Positions 17,070 to 26,908 of a stretch of DNA of 64,000 bases are shown here, piece after piece (within the stretch, counting starts at the first letter, position 1; each line of letters begins with the position of its first letter). The notes under the pieces are model-generated. The model was not told the DNA's origin and made no database searches. It was given only the letters and a program-made list of their open reading frames with translations. Source of the DNA: JBBDMC01 sp963775235 (GTDB taxonomy: Bacteria > Pseudomonadota > Alphaproteobacteria > Rhizobiales > Kaistiaceae); contig CAVZHY010000002.1 of NCBI GenBank assembly GCA_963775235.1, forward strand, positions 372,001 through 436,000, written 5' to 3'. The translations under genes and the position numbers were made by a program.

Positions 17070-18692
17070 ATGGCCCTCCTCGAAGTCGACGACCTTTCCG
17101 TTACCATCGGCGCGACCCCGGTCCTCAAGGACGTGTCGCTCCATCTGGAGGCAGGCGAAGTGCTTGGCATCGTCGGCGAGTTGGGTGCCGGCAAGACCAT
17201 GACGGCCCTATCGATCATGCGGCTGTTGCCGCGCGGTGCCGAGATCAGCGGCCGCATCGCGCTTGCTGGCGAGAATCTGCTCACCCTTGATGAGCGCGCG
17301 ATGTGCGATCGTCGCGGCCGGACCCTGGCCATGGTCTTCCAGGAACCGATGAGCGCCCTGAACCCGGTCAAGACCATCGGCCGCCAGGTCGCCGAGACCG
17401 TCGCCATCCACCGCCGCGTCGACCGCGGGGAAGCCGGTGACTGTGCCCGGCAGGCACTGGAGCACGTCGGCCTCGCCGACATTCCCTTCGACCGCTACCC
17501 GCATGAGCTTTCCGGTGGCCAGCGCCAGCGCGTCGTCATCGCCATGGCTGTTGTGCTGAAGCCGCAACTCATTGTCGCCGACGAGCCGACCAGCGCCCTC
17601 GACGTCACCACCCAGGCTCGCGTTCTCGATCTCCTTCGCAATCTGATGGCGGAATACGGCGCGAGCCTCGTCCTCATCTCGCACGATCTCGCCACCGTCG
17701 CCGCCATGGCCGACCGCGTCGCCATCATGAAGGACGGCGCTGTTGTCGAGACCGGCAAGACCGGTGCCCTGTTTTCCGCCATGCACCATCCCTATTCGAA
17801 GATGCTCCTTGCCGCGGCGACCCACCACGCGCGCCGGCGGCGGCAAGCCTCATCCACCGACAATTCTGCGCCAATCCTCGTCGCCCGTGACATCGTCCGC
17901 GAGTACCCCCTTCCACGCCGCTCGCTTTTCCATCCCGCCGCGAACCTGCGCGCCGTGGATCATGTCGGCTTCACCATCCGCCGAGGGGAGAGCGTCGGTC
18001 TGGTCGGCGAGTCGGGCAGTGGCAAGTCGACGCTCGCCCGGGTCCTCCTTGCACTCGAACAGCCGCTCGCGGGCGAGGTCGTGCTCAACGGCACCGACTT
18101 CCTCGCGACCCACGGCCCCCGGCTGCTTGACCTGCGCCGTCACGTGCAGGCAGTGTTCCAGGACCCTTACGGAAGCTTCGACCCGCGACGCAAGGTGGCG
18201 GGTCTCGTGGCCGAACCGTTGCACCTCGACGCGACGCGGCCCGACGCCGCCGAACGGCGCAAGCGTGTCGACGCCGCCCTCGTCTCCGTCGGGCTCACCG
18301 CGGCCGACGGCGACAAATATCCGCACGAATTTTCCGGCGGCCAGCGCCAGCGCCTTGCCATCGCCCGCGCGCTCATCACCAGCCCGTCGCTTATCGTCCT
18401 TGACGAGGCAGTTTCCGCTCTCGACGCATCGATCCGCACCCAGATCCTCGACCTGCTCGCCGACCTCAACGACCGCCTCGGCGTCGCCTATCTTTTCATC
18501 TCGCACGACCTCGCCACCGTGCGCGCTGTTACCGACCGGGTCCTTGTCATGCAGCAAGGAAGGATCGTCGAGGAAGGCGAGACCGAACGTGTTTTTTCGA
18601 GCCCACGGCACCCCTACACGGCGGCGCTCGTCGCCGCGACACCCGATCTCGAGCGCGCACTCGCCGCCCGCCGGGCGGGAACGCCGACCTGA
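17070..18692 (+). CDS. Fused double ATPase of the peptide/nickel-type ABC importer (DppD-DppF fusion)
   Basis: This 540-residue protein holds two complete ABC domains. Domain 1 has Walker A GELGAGKT (36-43), the signature LSGGQRQR and the Walker B segment LIVADEP. Domain 2 has GESGSGKS near residue 313, FSGGQRQR and LIVLDEA. A DppD/DppF-type linker joins them. Single-chain double ATPases are known in this importer family in alphaproteobacteria. The Leu in the first Walker A (usually Ser) is a mild oddity. It energises uptake by the preceding permeases. Confidence 0.93.
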   Translation: MALLEVDDLSVTIGATPVLKDVSLHLEAGEVLGIVGELGAGKTMTALSIMRLLPRGAEISGRIALAGENLLTLDERAMCDRRGRTLAMVFQEPMSALNPVKTIGRQVAETVAIHRRVDRGEAGDCARQALEHVGLADIPFDRYPHELSGGQRQRVVIAMAVVLKPQLIVADEPTSALDVTTQARVLDLLRNLMAEYGASLVLISHDLATVAAMADRVAIMKDGAVVETGKTGALFSAMHHPYSKMLLAAATHHARRRRQASSTDNSAPILVARDIVREYPLPRRSLFHPAANLRAVDHVGFTIRRGESVGLVGESGSGKSTLARVLLALEQPLAGEVVLNGTDFLATHGPRLLDLRRHVQAVFQDPYGSFDPRRKVAGLVAEPLHLDATRPDAAERRKRVDAALVSVGLTAADGDKYPHEFSGGQRQRLAIARALITSPSLIVLDEAVSALDASIRTQILDLLADLNDRLGVAYLFISHDLATVRAVTDRVLVMQQGRIVEEGETERVFSSPRHPYTAALVAATPDLERALAARRAGTPT

Positions 18693-18813
18693 CGTCATTC
18701 CATTTCGTCGCTTCGCGGACCCCGATGAGCCGCCCGACGACCAGGCGCACATTTGACAATCGCCCGGCCCTGAGCGGAAGCTCACCCAGCCGAAACCGAC
18801 AGGGGGAAAACCC

Positions 18814-19770
18814 ATGAAGCTCACAACGTGCGCCCTGGCCGCGGGTCTAGCGGTTGCAACGACCGCCACCGGTCATGCACAGACGGTTGGCATTGCCACC
18901 TCCAATCCGGGTTCGATTTTCCACAACATCGGCTCGGCCATCGCGAAGGCTGCCAATGACGCCGGCCTTGTCACCACCATTCAGCCGGCAACGAGCCCCA
19001 ACCAGTATTTGTTCATCGTCAACGCCGGCGACATCGAATTCGGCGTCGGCAACCTGCAGGAGTTCAATTACGCATTGGAGGGGAAAGGCTGGTTCGACGG
19101 CCAGCCCAATCCAAACCTCAGGATCGTCGGCCTCATCATGCCGCTGCAGGAAGCGATCTTCGTGCGCAAGGATTCCAGCATCAAGTCGATCGCCGATCTG
19201 AAGGGCAAACCGATGGTCGACGGCTACACCGCCCAGAACACCATCCTGCCGCAACTCGACGCGATCTACGCCACCGCCGGCCTGAAACGATCCGACATGA
19301 AACCGGTGCAGGTGCCAAGCGTGGTCGCAGGCGCCGACGCATTTATCGCCGGCAAGTCCGCCGGCTTCATATTTGCGCACGGGGCCGGCAAGGTGCGTGA
19401 GGCCGACGCGGCCGTCGGTGGCCTGCGCGCCCTGCCGATCGACAACACGCCCCAGGCAATTACGGCAATCAAGGAGCACTGGCCGGTCGGCTATCTCGTC
19501 AAGATGCAACCGAGCCCCGCCTCGCCCGGCGTATTGGAGGAAGGCTGGTTCATCGCCTACCCGCAGATCGTCTTCACCAACAAGGACGTACCCGACGATG
19601 TCGTCTACCAGATGACCAAGATCATCCACGACGGCAAAGCAAGTCTGACCGCCACTTTCGCGCCGTTCGGCCCGTTCAATCCCGACGACATGGTTGGGGA
19701 CACCGCACCTGGCCAGTACCACCCGGGCGCGATCAAATACTACAAGGAGATCGGCATCTGGAAAGAGTAG
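18814..19770 (+). CDS. TAXI family TRAP transporter solute-binding protein
   Basis: This 318-residue protein has a signal peptide (cleavage after GHA, residue ~23) and the TAXI-family opening VGIATSNPGSIFHNIGSAIAKA, followed by IQPATSPNQYLFIVNAGDIEFGV. TAXI proteins deliver carboxylates to a fused TRAP permease, encoded 7 bp downstream. It starts at the ATG 18814 after AGGGGGAAAA. The ligand is unknown. Confidence 0.9.
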   Translation: MKLTTCALAAGLAVATTATGHAQTVGIATSNPGSIFHNIGSAIAKAANDAGLVTTIQPATSPNQYLFIVNAGDIEFGVGNLQEFNYALEGKGWFDGQPNPNLRIVGLIMPLQEAIFVRKDSSIKSIADLKGKPMVDGYTAQNTILPQLDAIYATAGLKRSDMKPVQVPSVVAGADAFIAGKSAGFIFAHGAGKVREADAAVGGLRALPIDNTPQAITAIKEHWPVGYLVKMQPSPASPGVLEEGWFIAYPQIVFTNKDVPDDVVYQMTKIIHDGKASLTATFAPFGPFNPDDMVGDTAPGQYHPGAIKYYKEIGIWKE

Positions 19771-19777
19771 ACGGAAC

Positions 19778-21718
19778 GTGAGCGAACGGGGTGCGGGAGG
19801 GCCCGAGAACGGGCTCTCCCGATCCATCTGGACCATGGCGGTTGCCGTCCCGGCCGCCCTGCTGACCTTCGTCGCGATCGGGTGGTCGCTCAACCTTCCC
19901 CGATATTTCTCCTGGGGTCTCTACGAGCAGCAGTTCTACGCGGCGATCCTTGGACTCGCGCTGCCGGTCGCTTTCCTGGTTTTGCCGGCGCGGCGAGGAA
20001 CCGCCCGCCGCGACGTACCGTGGTACGACGTGTTTGCCGCCGTCCTGGCGGTGGTCGTCGCTGGATACATCGCTGTCCGCTATCCGGAGCTGGTCAACCG
20101 GATCTTTCTGCGACCGGCTCAGGCGTACATTCCCGGCCTCATCCTGATCGTACTGGTCCTGGAAGCACTGCGGAGGGCGACGGGCTGGGTGCTCGTCACC
20201 ATCGTCGTCGCTTTCATCGCTTACGCTCTGTTCGGCAACGTCTTCCCGGGCCGCCTCGCTGCCCGTGCCCAGGACTGGCAAAAGCTCTCCGGCTACCTCG
20301 CCTTCGACGTCAACGGCATTTTCGGCATTCCGATGGCGGTCGCAAGCACCATCGTCGTGGCATTCATATTCTTCGGCGGCCTTCTATCTGCGACGGGCGG
20401 CTCGCGATTCTTCACCGACGCGGCGCTGGTAACCATGGGCCCATACCGCGGCGGCTCGATGAAGATCGCCGTTGTTGCCTCCGCCTTGTTCGGGTCGATC
20501 TCCGGCTCCGCCGTCGCCAACGTCGTCGCCACCGGCGTCGTCACCATCCCGATGATAAAGCGCAGCGGCTATCCCGCGCACAAGGCAGCCGCCATCGAGG
20601 CTGTCGCTTCCACCGGCGGTCAACTGATGCCGCCGGTGATGGGGGCGGCTGCCTTCCTCATGGCCGAGTTCCTCCAGGTGCCCTACTCCAGCGTCGTCAT
20701 TGCTGCGCTGGTGCCTGGCATTCTCTACTACGTGGCGCTCTTCATTCAGGCCGACCTCGACGCCGGCCGCATGGGCATTGCCGCAGTTCCCCGTGCCGAG
20801 GTCCCCGACCGTCGCGTCGTAGTCGCCGGCGTCCATTTTGCCCTCGCCTTCGTCGTTCTCGTCTACACGCTCTTCACGCGACACTGGCAACCGGAAAAAT
20901 CGGCGCTGGCCGCCGCCGCGACCGTCGTCGTCACTGCAGTCCTGTTCGGCTATCGCGGCGAACGGCCGAACTGGCGCGAGCTTGCCTCCAGCTTCGCCGG
21001 CACCGGGCGAGGCGTCGTCGAGATCATCCTGATCTCGGCCGCCGCCGGCATCGTCATCGGCGTCCTCAACGTCACCGGCTTGAGTTTCAACCTCACTTAC
21101 AGCCTCGTTCACGTCGGCGCCGGGAACGCGGTGATCCTGCTGGTGCTGTCCGCGGTCGTCTGCATCGTGCTCGGCATGGGCTTGCCGACGCTGGGCGTGT
21201 ACGTCCTTCTTGCCACCTTGGTGGCACCGGCCCTGATCCAGGTCGGCATCGACCGCATGGCCGCCCACCTCTACGTCCTCTACTTCGGCATGATGTCGAT
21301 GATCACTCCGCCGGTCGCCATCGCCGCCTTCGCCGCCGCCGGCATCGCCTCGGCCGATCCGATGCGCACCGGTTTCGAGGCGATGCGCTTCGGCTGGACT
21401 GCCTACGTCGTGCCGCTGTTGTTCGTGGCCTCGCCGACGCTTCTCCTGGAGGGCGATCCCGCCTCGGTGGCGCTCGCCGTTGTGACCGCGATCATGGGCG
21501 TCTGGTTGGTCGCCATTGCCATGGCCGGTTTCTTCACGCGTCGCTTGTCGGCGCTGCCGCGCGTCCTCTTCGGGATTGCCGGCCTTCTGGCACTGATTCC
21601 TGCCGGCGCTTTCCCGGGAGCGGTGTGGACCGACATCGGGGCGGCGATCCTCGGCGGCGCACTCATCGGTCGCGAGTTCGCCGGCCGCCGCGCCGTCCCT
21701 CAATCCACGGCCGAGTAG
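19778..21718 (+). CDS. TRAP transporter fused (4TM/12TM) permease of the TAXI type
   Basis: The 646-residue polytopic protein combines a short DctQ-like N-terminal part (about four helices) with a DctM-like part whose motif GSISGSAVANVVATG lies near residues 240-255 and whose second motif GMGLPTLGVYVLLATL lies in the C-terminal half. TRAP permeases use ion gradients, not ATP. The start is the GTG at 19778, 7 bp after the TAXI gene; an upstream ATG would overlap that gene in another frame. Its 3' end faces the ThDP enzyme gene with only 3 bp between. Confidence 0.9.
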   Translation: MSERGAGGPENGLSRSIWTMAVAVPAALLTFVAIGWSLNLPRYFSWGLYEQQFYAAILGLALPVAFLVLPARRGTARRDVPWYDVFAAVLAVVVAGYIAVRYPELVNRIFLRPAQAYIPGLILIVLVLEALRRATGWVLVTIVVAFIAYALFGNVFPGRLAARAQDWQKLSGYLAFDVNGIFGIPMAVASTIVVAFIFFGGLLSATGGSRFFTDAALVTMGPYRGGSMKIAVVASALFGSISGSAVANVVATGVVTIPMIKRSGYPAHKAAAIEAVASTGGQLMPPVMGAAAFLMAEFLQVPYSSVVIAALVPGILYYVALFIQADLDAGRMGIAAVPRAEVPDRRVVVAGVHFALAFVVLVYTLFTRHWQPEKSALAAAATVVVTAVLFGYRGERPNWRELASSFAGTGRGVVEIILISAAAGIVIGVLNVTGLSFNLTYSLVHVGAGNAVILLVLSAVVCIVLGMGLPTLGVYVLLATLVAPALIQVGIDRMAAHLYVLYFGMMSMITPPVAIAAFAAAGIASADPMRTGFEAMRFGWTAYVVPLLFVASPTLLLEGDPASVALAVVTAIMGVWLVAIAMAGFFTRRLSALPRVLFGIAGLLALIPAGAFPGAVWTDIGAAILGGALIGREFAGRRAVPQSTAE

Positions 21719-21721
21719 TCG

Positions 21722-23413
21722 TCAACTCGCCGACACGACCACGTCGAGAAGCGCCGGCGACCCTTCGGCGCAAACACGCAGCGCTCGCGCGATCGCGTCG
21801 GGAAGGGCCTCGCCGTCTCCGACCCGCTCGCCCCAAACGCCGTGCGCCCTGGCAATGGCGGCGTAATCCATGACCGGCGCGAGTTCGGTGAACGGCATCG
21901 TGTTCGCCCGCACCGCTTCGCCCTGCGGGTACATCGCGGCCGTCGCCCGGCGCACTGCCTGCCAAAGACCGTTGTTGAACACCACCGTCAGCACCGGCAG
22001 CTTCTCGGCCAGCGCCACCATGTGGCACGCCACCGGATTGGCGAAAATGTGCGAGCCGTCACCAATGCAGGCAATGACCTGGCGCCGGCGGTCGGCAAGC
22101 TGGAAACCGAGCGCCGCCGGCAGAGCCCACCCGAGCCCACCGGAAAGTGCAGCAGAGAAGTAGGTATCGGGTTGCGTGAACGTCATCACCGACCGGTCAC
22201 AGCCAAGCTCGTTGAACACGACCCCGTCGTCCGCCTTCGCTTCGGAGAGACAGTGGCTCACCCACGCCGGGCTCATCGGCGAACCAACGTCCCTCGCTGT
22301 CCGCTCGCGCGCCGCCACACGCAGCGCTTTACCGCGAACACGCATCATCTGCCGCCGCCGGTCAATCCGCGCACGCATCTCCTCCGCAAGAGGCGCCAGG
22401 GCCTCGCCGAGGGCCGTTAGTGCCAGGAGCGGGTCACTGGCGAGCGCCACATCGACCGGGAAGCTCCGCATCGGCACGCGCTGGAAGAGGGGGTCGGCGC
22501 CGATGGCGATGATCCGGGCGCCCCAGCCGGCATTCTTCTCGTCCATCATCCAAGGCACCAGCGCATCAACGGTGATGATCACGTCCGCATCGGCGATCCA
22601 CGTCTGCGGCTCGCCACCAGCGTACATTGGGTGTTCGGTCGAAATCACATTGCGCGCCGCCCAAAAATCGACCACCGGCAACGCGAAACGCTCCGCGAGG
22701 TTCGCCAGCGCCTCCCAGCCGCCCCGCTTCGGCAGTCGCTGCGCGATAATCACTGGATTGGCGGCCCCGCGCACCAGCGCTGCCGCTGCGGCCACCGCGT
22801 CTGGGGCCGGCGCACCCGCCTGGCTCGGCTGCAAACGGGTCGGCAACGAGGATTCCGGCGACGGCGTCGCCAGCACCTCGCGCGGCAGGCTGAGATACAC
22901 CGGACCGGGCGGGTCGCTGTTGGCGATCGCGAGCGCGCGGTCGACCGCCAGCTCCGCCTGTTCGGGAAAGCGCAACTCATAGTCCCATTTGACCGCCTCC
23001 CGCACCATCGCCCCCTGGTCACGCATCTCCTGGCCCCAATGGATGGGCCGCGAGCGGCTGCCGTGGCGGCCACGTTCGGTGATCGGCGTGCGTCCGGAGC
23101 ACATCAGGATCGGCGCATTGTCGGTGGCCGCGTTGAGCAGCCCCATCAGCGCGTTGGCGAGACCGACGTTGACGTGGACCATCGCGCATTGGGCGCGCCC
23201 GGTCGCGAGATAATGGCCGTGCGCCATGCCGACCGCGACCGTCTCGTGAGGCACCAGCACCGGCCGGGGGAACTCGTCGCCGCGCGCGCCGGCGAATGCC
23301 TCGATGATCGGCGGGAAATCGGTCCCGGCGTTGCCGAACACGAAGTCGACACCGGCCGCCCTCATGCGTCGCAACAAGCGCTCGGCAGTGGACGGCACGG
23401 TCCCCTCCTTCAT
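21722..23413 (-). CDS. Thiamine-diphosphate-dependent enzyme of the acetolactate synthase/benzoylformate decarboxylase family
   Basis: This 563-residue protein has all three ThDP-enzyme domains. The catalytic Glu57 sits in VPHETVAVGMAHG, and the diphosphate/Mg site runs from GDG (451-453) to NN (480-481). Known members decarboxylate 2-oxo acids, or form or cleave C-C bonds next to a carbonyl. The exact reaction is not assignable. It is the last gene of a minus-strand run with an amidohydrolase and a molybdenum hydroxylase, which suggests a degradative pathway. There is no regulatory ACT subunit nearby, so it is unlikely to be the biosynthetic IlvB. Confidence 0.85.
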   Translation of the reverse strand: MKEGTVPSTAERLLRRMRAAGVDFVFGNAGTDFPPIIEAFAGARGDEFPRPVLVPHETVAVGMAHGHYLATGRAQCAMVHVNVGLANALMGLLNAATDNAPILMCSGRTPITERGRHGSRSRPIHWGQEMRDQGAMVREAVKWDYELRFPEQAELAVDRALAIANSDPPGPVYLSLPREVLATPSPESSLPTRLQPSQAGAPAPDAVAAAAALVRGAANPVIIAQRLPKRGGWEALANLAERFALPVVDFWAARNVISTEHPMYAGGEPQTWIADADVIITVDALVPWMMDEKNAGWGARIIAIGADPLFQRVPMRSFPVDVALASDPLLALTALGEALAPLAEEMRARIDRRRQMMRVRGKALRVAARERTARDVGSPMSPAWVSHCLSEAKADDGVVFNELGCDRSVMTFTQPDTYFSAALSGGLGWALPAALGFQLADRRRQVIACIGDGSHIFANPVACHMVALAEKLPVLTVVFNNGLWQAVRRATAAMYPQGEAVRANTMPFTELAPVMDYAAIARAHGVWGERVGDGEALPDAIARALRVCAEGSPALLDVVVSAS

Positions 23414-23423
23414 GGCGGCGAGG

Positions 23424-24437
23424 TCACGATGCGAGCTTCAACAGCCGTTCCGCATTGCCGTGATAGATCTTGGCGCGGTCTTCCTTACTCAGGTCGAGGG
23501 CGTCGATGATGGCTATGGTATCGCGGATGTACATGGGTCCGCCTTCCGGATCGAATGGAGCGTCGGAAGCGAACAGCACGTGATCGGTCCCGAAGAATTC
23601 AATCGCGTGCTCGACAGCCCGGCGCGACCCGAAGGTGGCGGTGTCGGCGTAGAATCCCTTGAAGTAGTCCAGATGCGGCCGTTTCAGCTCCGTCAATACC
23701 GATGCTAGGTCGCGATCGGATGTGCGCGCGCCAATCTGATCCCACCCCGGCCCAACTCGGCCCTCGAAGAACGGCACCATGCCACCGGCGTGATGCGTGA
23801 TGATCTTCAGGTTGGGCAGCCGGTCGAAGGTCTTGGAGAACACCAGCCGGGCCATCATTGCTGACGTTTCGTATGGCCAGCCGAACGTCCACCATATCTC
23901 GTACTCGGAGCGCGTCTCGCTCTGGTAGTCCGGGAATTTCTCCGTCCGCGCCGGATGCACCCAGATCGGCACGTCCGCTTCCACCGCGAAGTCGAAAATT
24001 GGCGCGAACTCCGGACGGTCGAGTGGCTTGCCGTTGACGTTTGTGAAAATCTGCAGTCCGCACGCGCCGAGCTCGATCACCGCCCGGCGCGCCTCCGTCA
24101 CCATTGCGTCCGGGTTGTTCATCGGCGGGTTGGCGATGAAGCCCGGAAACCGGTCGGGGTATTTTGCGCACAATTCCGCCATTGCGTCCGATCCTATCTT
24201 CGACAGCTCCAGCGCCTCGTCGGGGCCGGCGACCGCTTCAAGCGGCGGCGCTGCTAACGACAGGACCTGCTGGTAATCCTCGAACATATCCATCACCGCG
24301 AAGCGCCGGTCGAGATCGGTCATCATCGGTATGCGGGCCGATCGCCCGGTGATGTTCCGCGGGTCGCCTGAAACCTCGATCAGCTTCTTCTGGAAAGGCT
24401 GCGGCCAGATGTGGGTGAAGACGTCGATCTTTCGCAA
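23424..24437 (-). CDS. Amidohydrolase family protein, ACMSD-like, with altered metal motif
   Basis: This 337-residue TIM-barrel protein resembles aminocarboxymuconate-semialdehyde decarboxylase and related decarboxylases. Likely metal or catalytic residues are His9, His161 (VHPARTE), His215 (THHAGGM) and Asp292 (FASDAPFDPE). The usual N-terminal His-x-His is Phe-Thr-His here (Phe7, His9), so one ligand is missing. Some family members share such a change, so this may be a subfamily trait. It lies 10 bp upstream of the ThDP enzyme gene in transcription order. Confidence 0.85.
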   Translation of the reverse strand: MRKIDVFTHIWPQPFQKKLIEVSGDPRNITGRSARIPMMTDLDRRFAVMDMFEDYQQVLSLAAPPLEAVAGPDEALELSKIGSDAMAELCAKYPDRFPGFIANPPMNNPDAMVTEARRAVIELGACGLQIFTNVNGKPLDRPEFAPIFDFAVEADVPIWVHPARTEKFPDYQSETRSEYEIWWTFGWPYETSAMMARLVFSKTFDRLPNLKIITHHAGGMVPFFEGRVGPGWDQIGARTSDRDLASVLTELKRPHLDYFKGFYADTATFGSRRAVEHAIEFFGTDHVLFASDAPFDPEGGPMYIRDTIAIIDALDLSKEDRAKIYHGNAERLLKLAS

Positions 24438-24466
24438 AGCAGGCGCTCCTCATTTGCCATGAAAAT

Positions 24467-26806
24467 CTACGCGACCGCTTCCGCGGCCGGACCTGGTTGC
24501 TGAGCCCGCACGCATGCGCGCCACACGCGTTGCGATGTCGCCGGCATGTCGATGGCCTGACCGCGGCCGCCGGGGATGGCGTCGGCGATGGCATTCATGA
24601 TCGCCGCGATCGCGGCAGTCGCGCCGGCCTCGCCGATGCCTTTGACACCAAGCGGATTCGTCAGGCATGGCACCGGGTGGAACGCCGAGGTGATCACCGG
24701 CATGTCCGCCGCCCGCGGCATCGCGTAATCCGTGAGCGATGCGCTCAGCATCTGGCAGGCTTCGTCATAAACGACGCGTTCGAGTAACGCCTGTCCCAGC
24801 CCCTGCGCTATGCCGCCAACGATCTGTCCTTCCGCCAGGGTGTGATCGAGCACAACGCCGCAGTCGTCGACGGCAACGTAGCCAACCACAGTCACCGCGC
24901 CGGTTTCGGGATCGATCTCCACCTCCGCGATGTGGCAACCGTTGGGAAACGTCGTGACGTGATCCTCCTGAGCGACTGTCTTCAGCTTGTCCACGGCGCC
25001 GCTTCGCGCCAGGCGCTCTCCCAGGTCGAACAGCGACATCCTGTGATTGGTGCCGGTTACCTCCAGGAATCCGTCACGGTAGACGACATTCCCGGCGTCC
25101 GCCTGCATCAGGTCCGCCGCCAGCCCTCGCGCCGTCGCAATCAGTTGCTCGATGCCGGCGACCAACGCCGTGCCTGCCGCCACCGTCGAACGCGAGCCGA
25201 CCGCAGGACCGCCGCGGATCGGCAGATCCGAGTCGCCTTCCTCGACGGCCACCCTGTCCGGCGTGACGCCGAGGCGCTCGGCCACCATGTTGCCGAAGAC
25301 GGTCTGGTGGCCCTGCCCCGATGCCTGCATGCCGAGGCGCACCACCACGCGCCCGCTTTCGACGGCAAGCACCGCCCCCTCCGTGCTGGCGGCGCCGGCG
25401 TGTTCGAGAAAGCAGGAGATTCCAATCCCGCGCAGTCTGGCGCGAGCCGTCGCGGCGCGCCGTCGCCCGGCGAACGAACCGGTGGCGGCAAGCTCGCTCG
25501 CCTTAGCCAGGGCCCCCGCGAAATCACCGCTGTCGTATACATTGCCGACGACCGAGCGATAAGGCATGGCCTCCGGTGGAATGAGGTTGCGCTGGCGAAG
25601 TTCGATCGCGTCGATCCCCGTCTGCCGGGCCGCGGCATCGACCACACGCTCCATGACGTAATTCGCCTCCGGCCGCCCGGCGCCGCGGTAGGGGCCGGTC
25701 GGCAGCGTGTTGGTGAACGCCAGCCGCGTGGCGATTGAAACGTGGGGTATGTCGTACATTTCAGGAAAGCAGGAGGCGAACGAGCGCGTGGGGATATTTG
25801 CGCCGGCGCCGGTGAGGTACGCACCGAGATTGGCCACTGCCGAGACCTTGAGCGCCAGAAACCGGCCCTCGCGATCGAGCGCCAGCACCGCTTCGGCGGC
25901 TATGTCGCGCCCCTGCTGATCGCTCAGAAACGCCTCCGACCGGCTCGCCATCCAATGCACCGGCCTGCCGGTCAGCTTCGCCGCCGCCATCAGCGCGATG
26001 TGCTCGGGATAGGACCGCGTCTTCAGGCCGAACGAACCGCCGACGTCGCCGCTGAGCACCTGCAGCTGTCGTGATTCGATGCCCAGAATGGCGCAGAGGT
26101 CCGCCTTGAGCACGTGTGCACTTTGCGACGGTGCGTGCAAGATGTAGCGGTTGTCGGTCGCATTGAAGATCGCTGTTGCGCCGCGCGTCTCCAGGGGAAC
26201 GCCGGCGAGCCGCTGGTTGATCGCGGTGACACGCACAACGTGGGCGGCCCCGGCGACAGCACGCTCCACTGCCGCCTCGCTCTCCCCATCCGGCCACACC
26301 CAATCGAGCGCCAGATTGCCCGGCGCCTCCGGCCAGACCACCGGGGCACCGGGTCGAAGCGCCTCGCGGGCATCGCTCACCGAGGGCAGTGGCTCGTAGT
26401 CGACGGCAACGAGATCGGCGGCGTCGCGCGCTGCGGCCAGCGTCTCGGCCACCACCAGGGCGATCGGCTCGCCGATATGAACGACGCGCTCGTCGGCGAG
26501 CGCCGGCCGATGCGGCACCACCAGCGCCTCGCCGTCGCGGCCAACGACCGGCGACCGCCGCGACAGGTCGACACCGGCCAGATCCGCGGCCGTCAGCACC
26601 GCGACGACCCCTGGCATCCGGCGAGCATCCTCGACCGCGACGCCCGGGAGACGGGCATGGGCGTGCATCGACCGCACGAACACGCCGGCCAGCTGGCCGT
26701 CGATCTTGAGGTCGTCGCAGAAGCGCCCCTCGCCGCGCACGAGCCGTGGGTCCTCGACGCGGAGCGTCGCGCCGCGCTGCGACCGGCCGGATCCGGATGT
26801 TGCCAC
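24467..26806 (-). CDS. Xanthine dehydrogenase family molybdopterin-binding large subunit (CoxL-like, orphan)
   Basis: The 779-residue protein is a molybdenum hydroxylase large subunit. The active-site loop reads PYRGAGRPE (372-380), like form II CoxL-type enzymes rather than the Cys-containing loop of true CO dehydrogenase. The C-terminal KGIGEAG carries the expected catalytic Glu. Such enzymes hydroxylate aldehydes or N-heterocycles and normally need FeS and FAD subunits. Neither is present in the neighbouring genes, so partners must be encoded elsewhere. It sits between otsB and the amidohydrolase on the same strand. Confidence 0.9.
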   Translation of the reverse strand: MATSGSGRSQRGATLRVEDPRLVRGEGRFCDDLKIDGQLAGVFVRSMHAHARLPGVAVEDARRMPGVVAVLTAADLAGVDLSRRSPVVGRDGEALVVPHRPALADERVVHIGEPIALVVAETLAAARDAADLVAVDYEPLPSVSDAREALRPGAPVVWPEAPGNLALDWVWPDGESEAAVERAVAGAAHVVRVTAINQRLAGVPLETRGATAIFNATDNRYILHAPSQSAHVLKADLCAILGIESRQLQVLSGDVGGSFGLKTRSYPEHIALMAAAKLTGRPVHWMASRSEAFLSDQQGRDIAAEAVLALDREGRFLALKVSAVANLGAYLTGAGANIPTRSFASCFPEMYDIPHVSIATRLAFTNTLPTGPYRGAGRPEANYVMERVVDAAARQTGIDAIELRQRNLIPPEAMPYRSVVGNVYDSGDFAGALAKASELAATGSFAGRRRAATARARLRGIGISCFLEHAGAASTEGAVLAVESGRVVVRLGMQASGQGHQTVFGNMVAERLGVTPDRVAVEEGDSDLPIRGGPAVGSRSTVAAGTALVAGIEQLIATARGLAADLMQADAGNVVYRDGFLEVTGTNHRMSLFDLGERLARSGAVDKLKTVAQEDHVTTFPNGCHIAEVEIDPETGAVTVVGYVAVDDCGVVLDHTLAEGQIVGGIAQGLGQALLERVVYDEACQMLSASLTDYAMPRAADMPVITSAFHPVPCLTNPLGVKGIGEAGATAAIAAIMNAIADAIPGGRGQAIDMPATSQRVWRACVRAQQPGPAAEAVA

Positions 26807-26908
26807 AAGTGATCCCCTGAAAAATCCGTGCCACCCTACCAGCGCTATACCGCCTTGTCAGGGAACGCCTTGGGCACCCGATTTGCAGTCGCCGACGGGG
26901 ACATCGCC

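Noticed and set aside
20384..21703. Minus-strand frame opposite the TRAP permease encoding an Asp/Gly/His-rich protein
   Set aside because: Its composition is that of a shadow of a hydrophobic gene, with no motif or ribosome site.
24467..26806. True aerobic CO dehydrogenase (coxL)
   Set aside because: The active-site loop lacks the Cys-containing form I motif and no coxS or coxM genes adjoin it.
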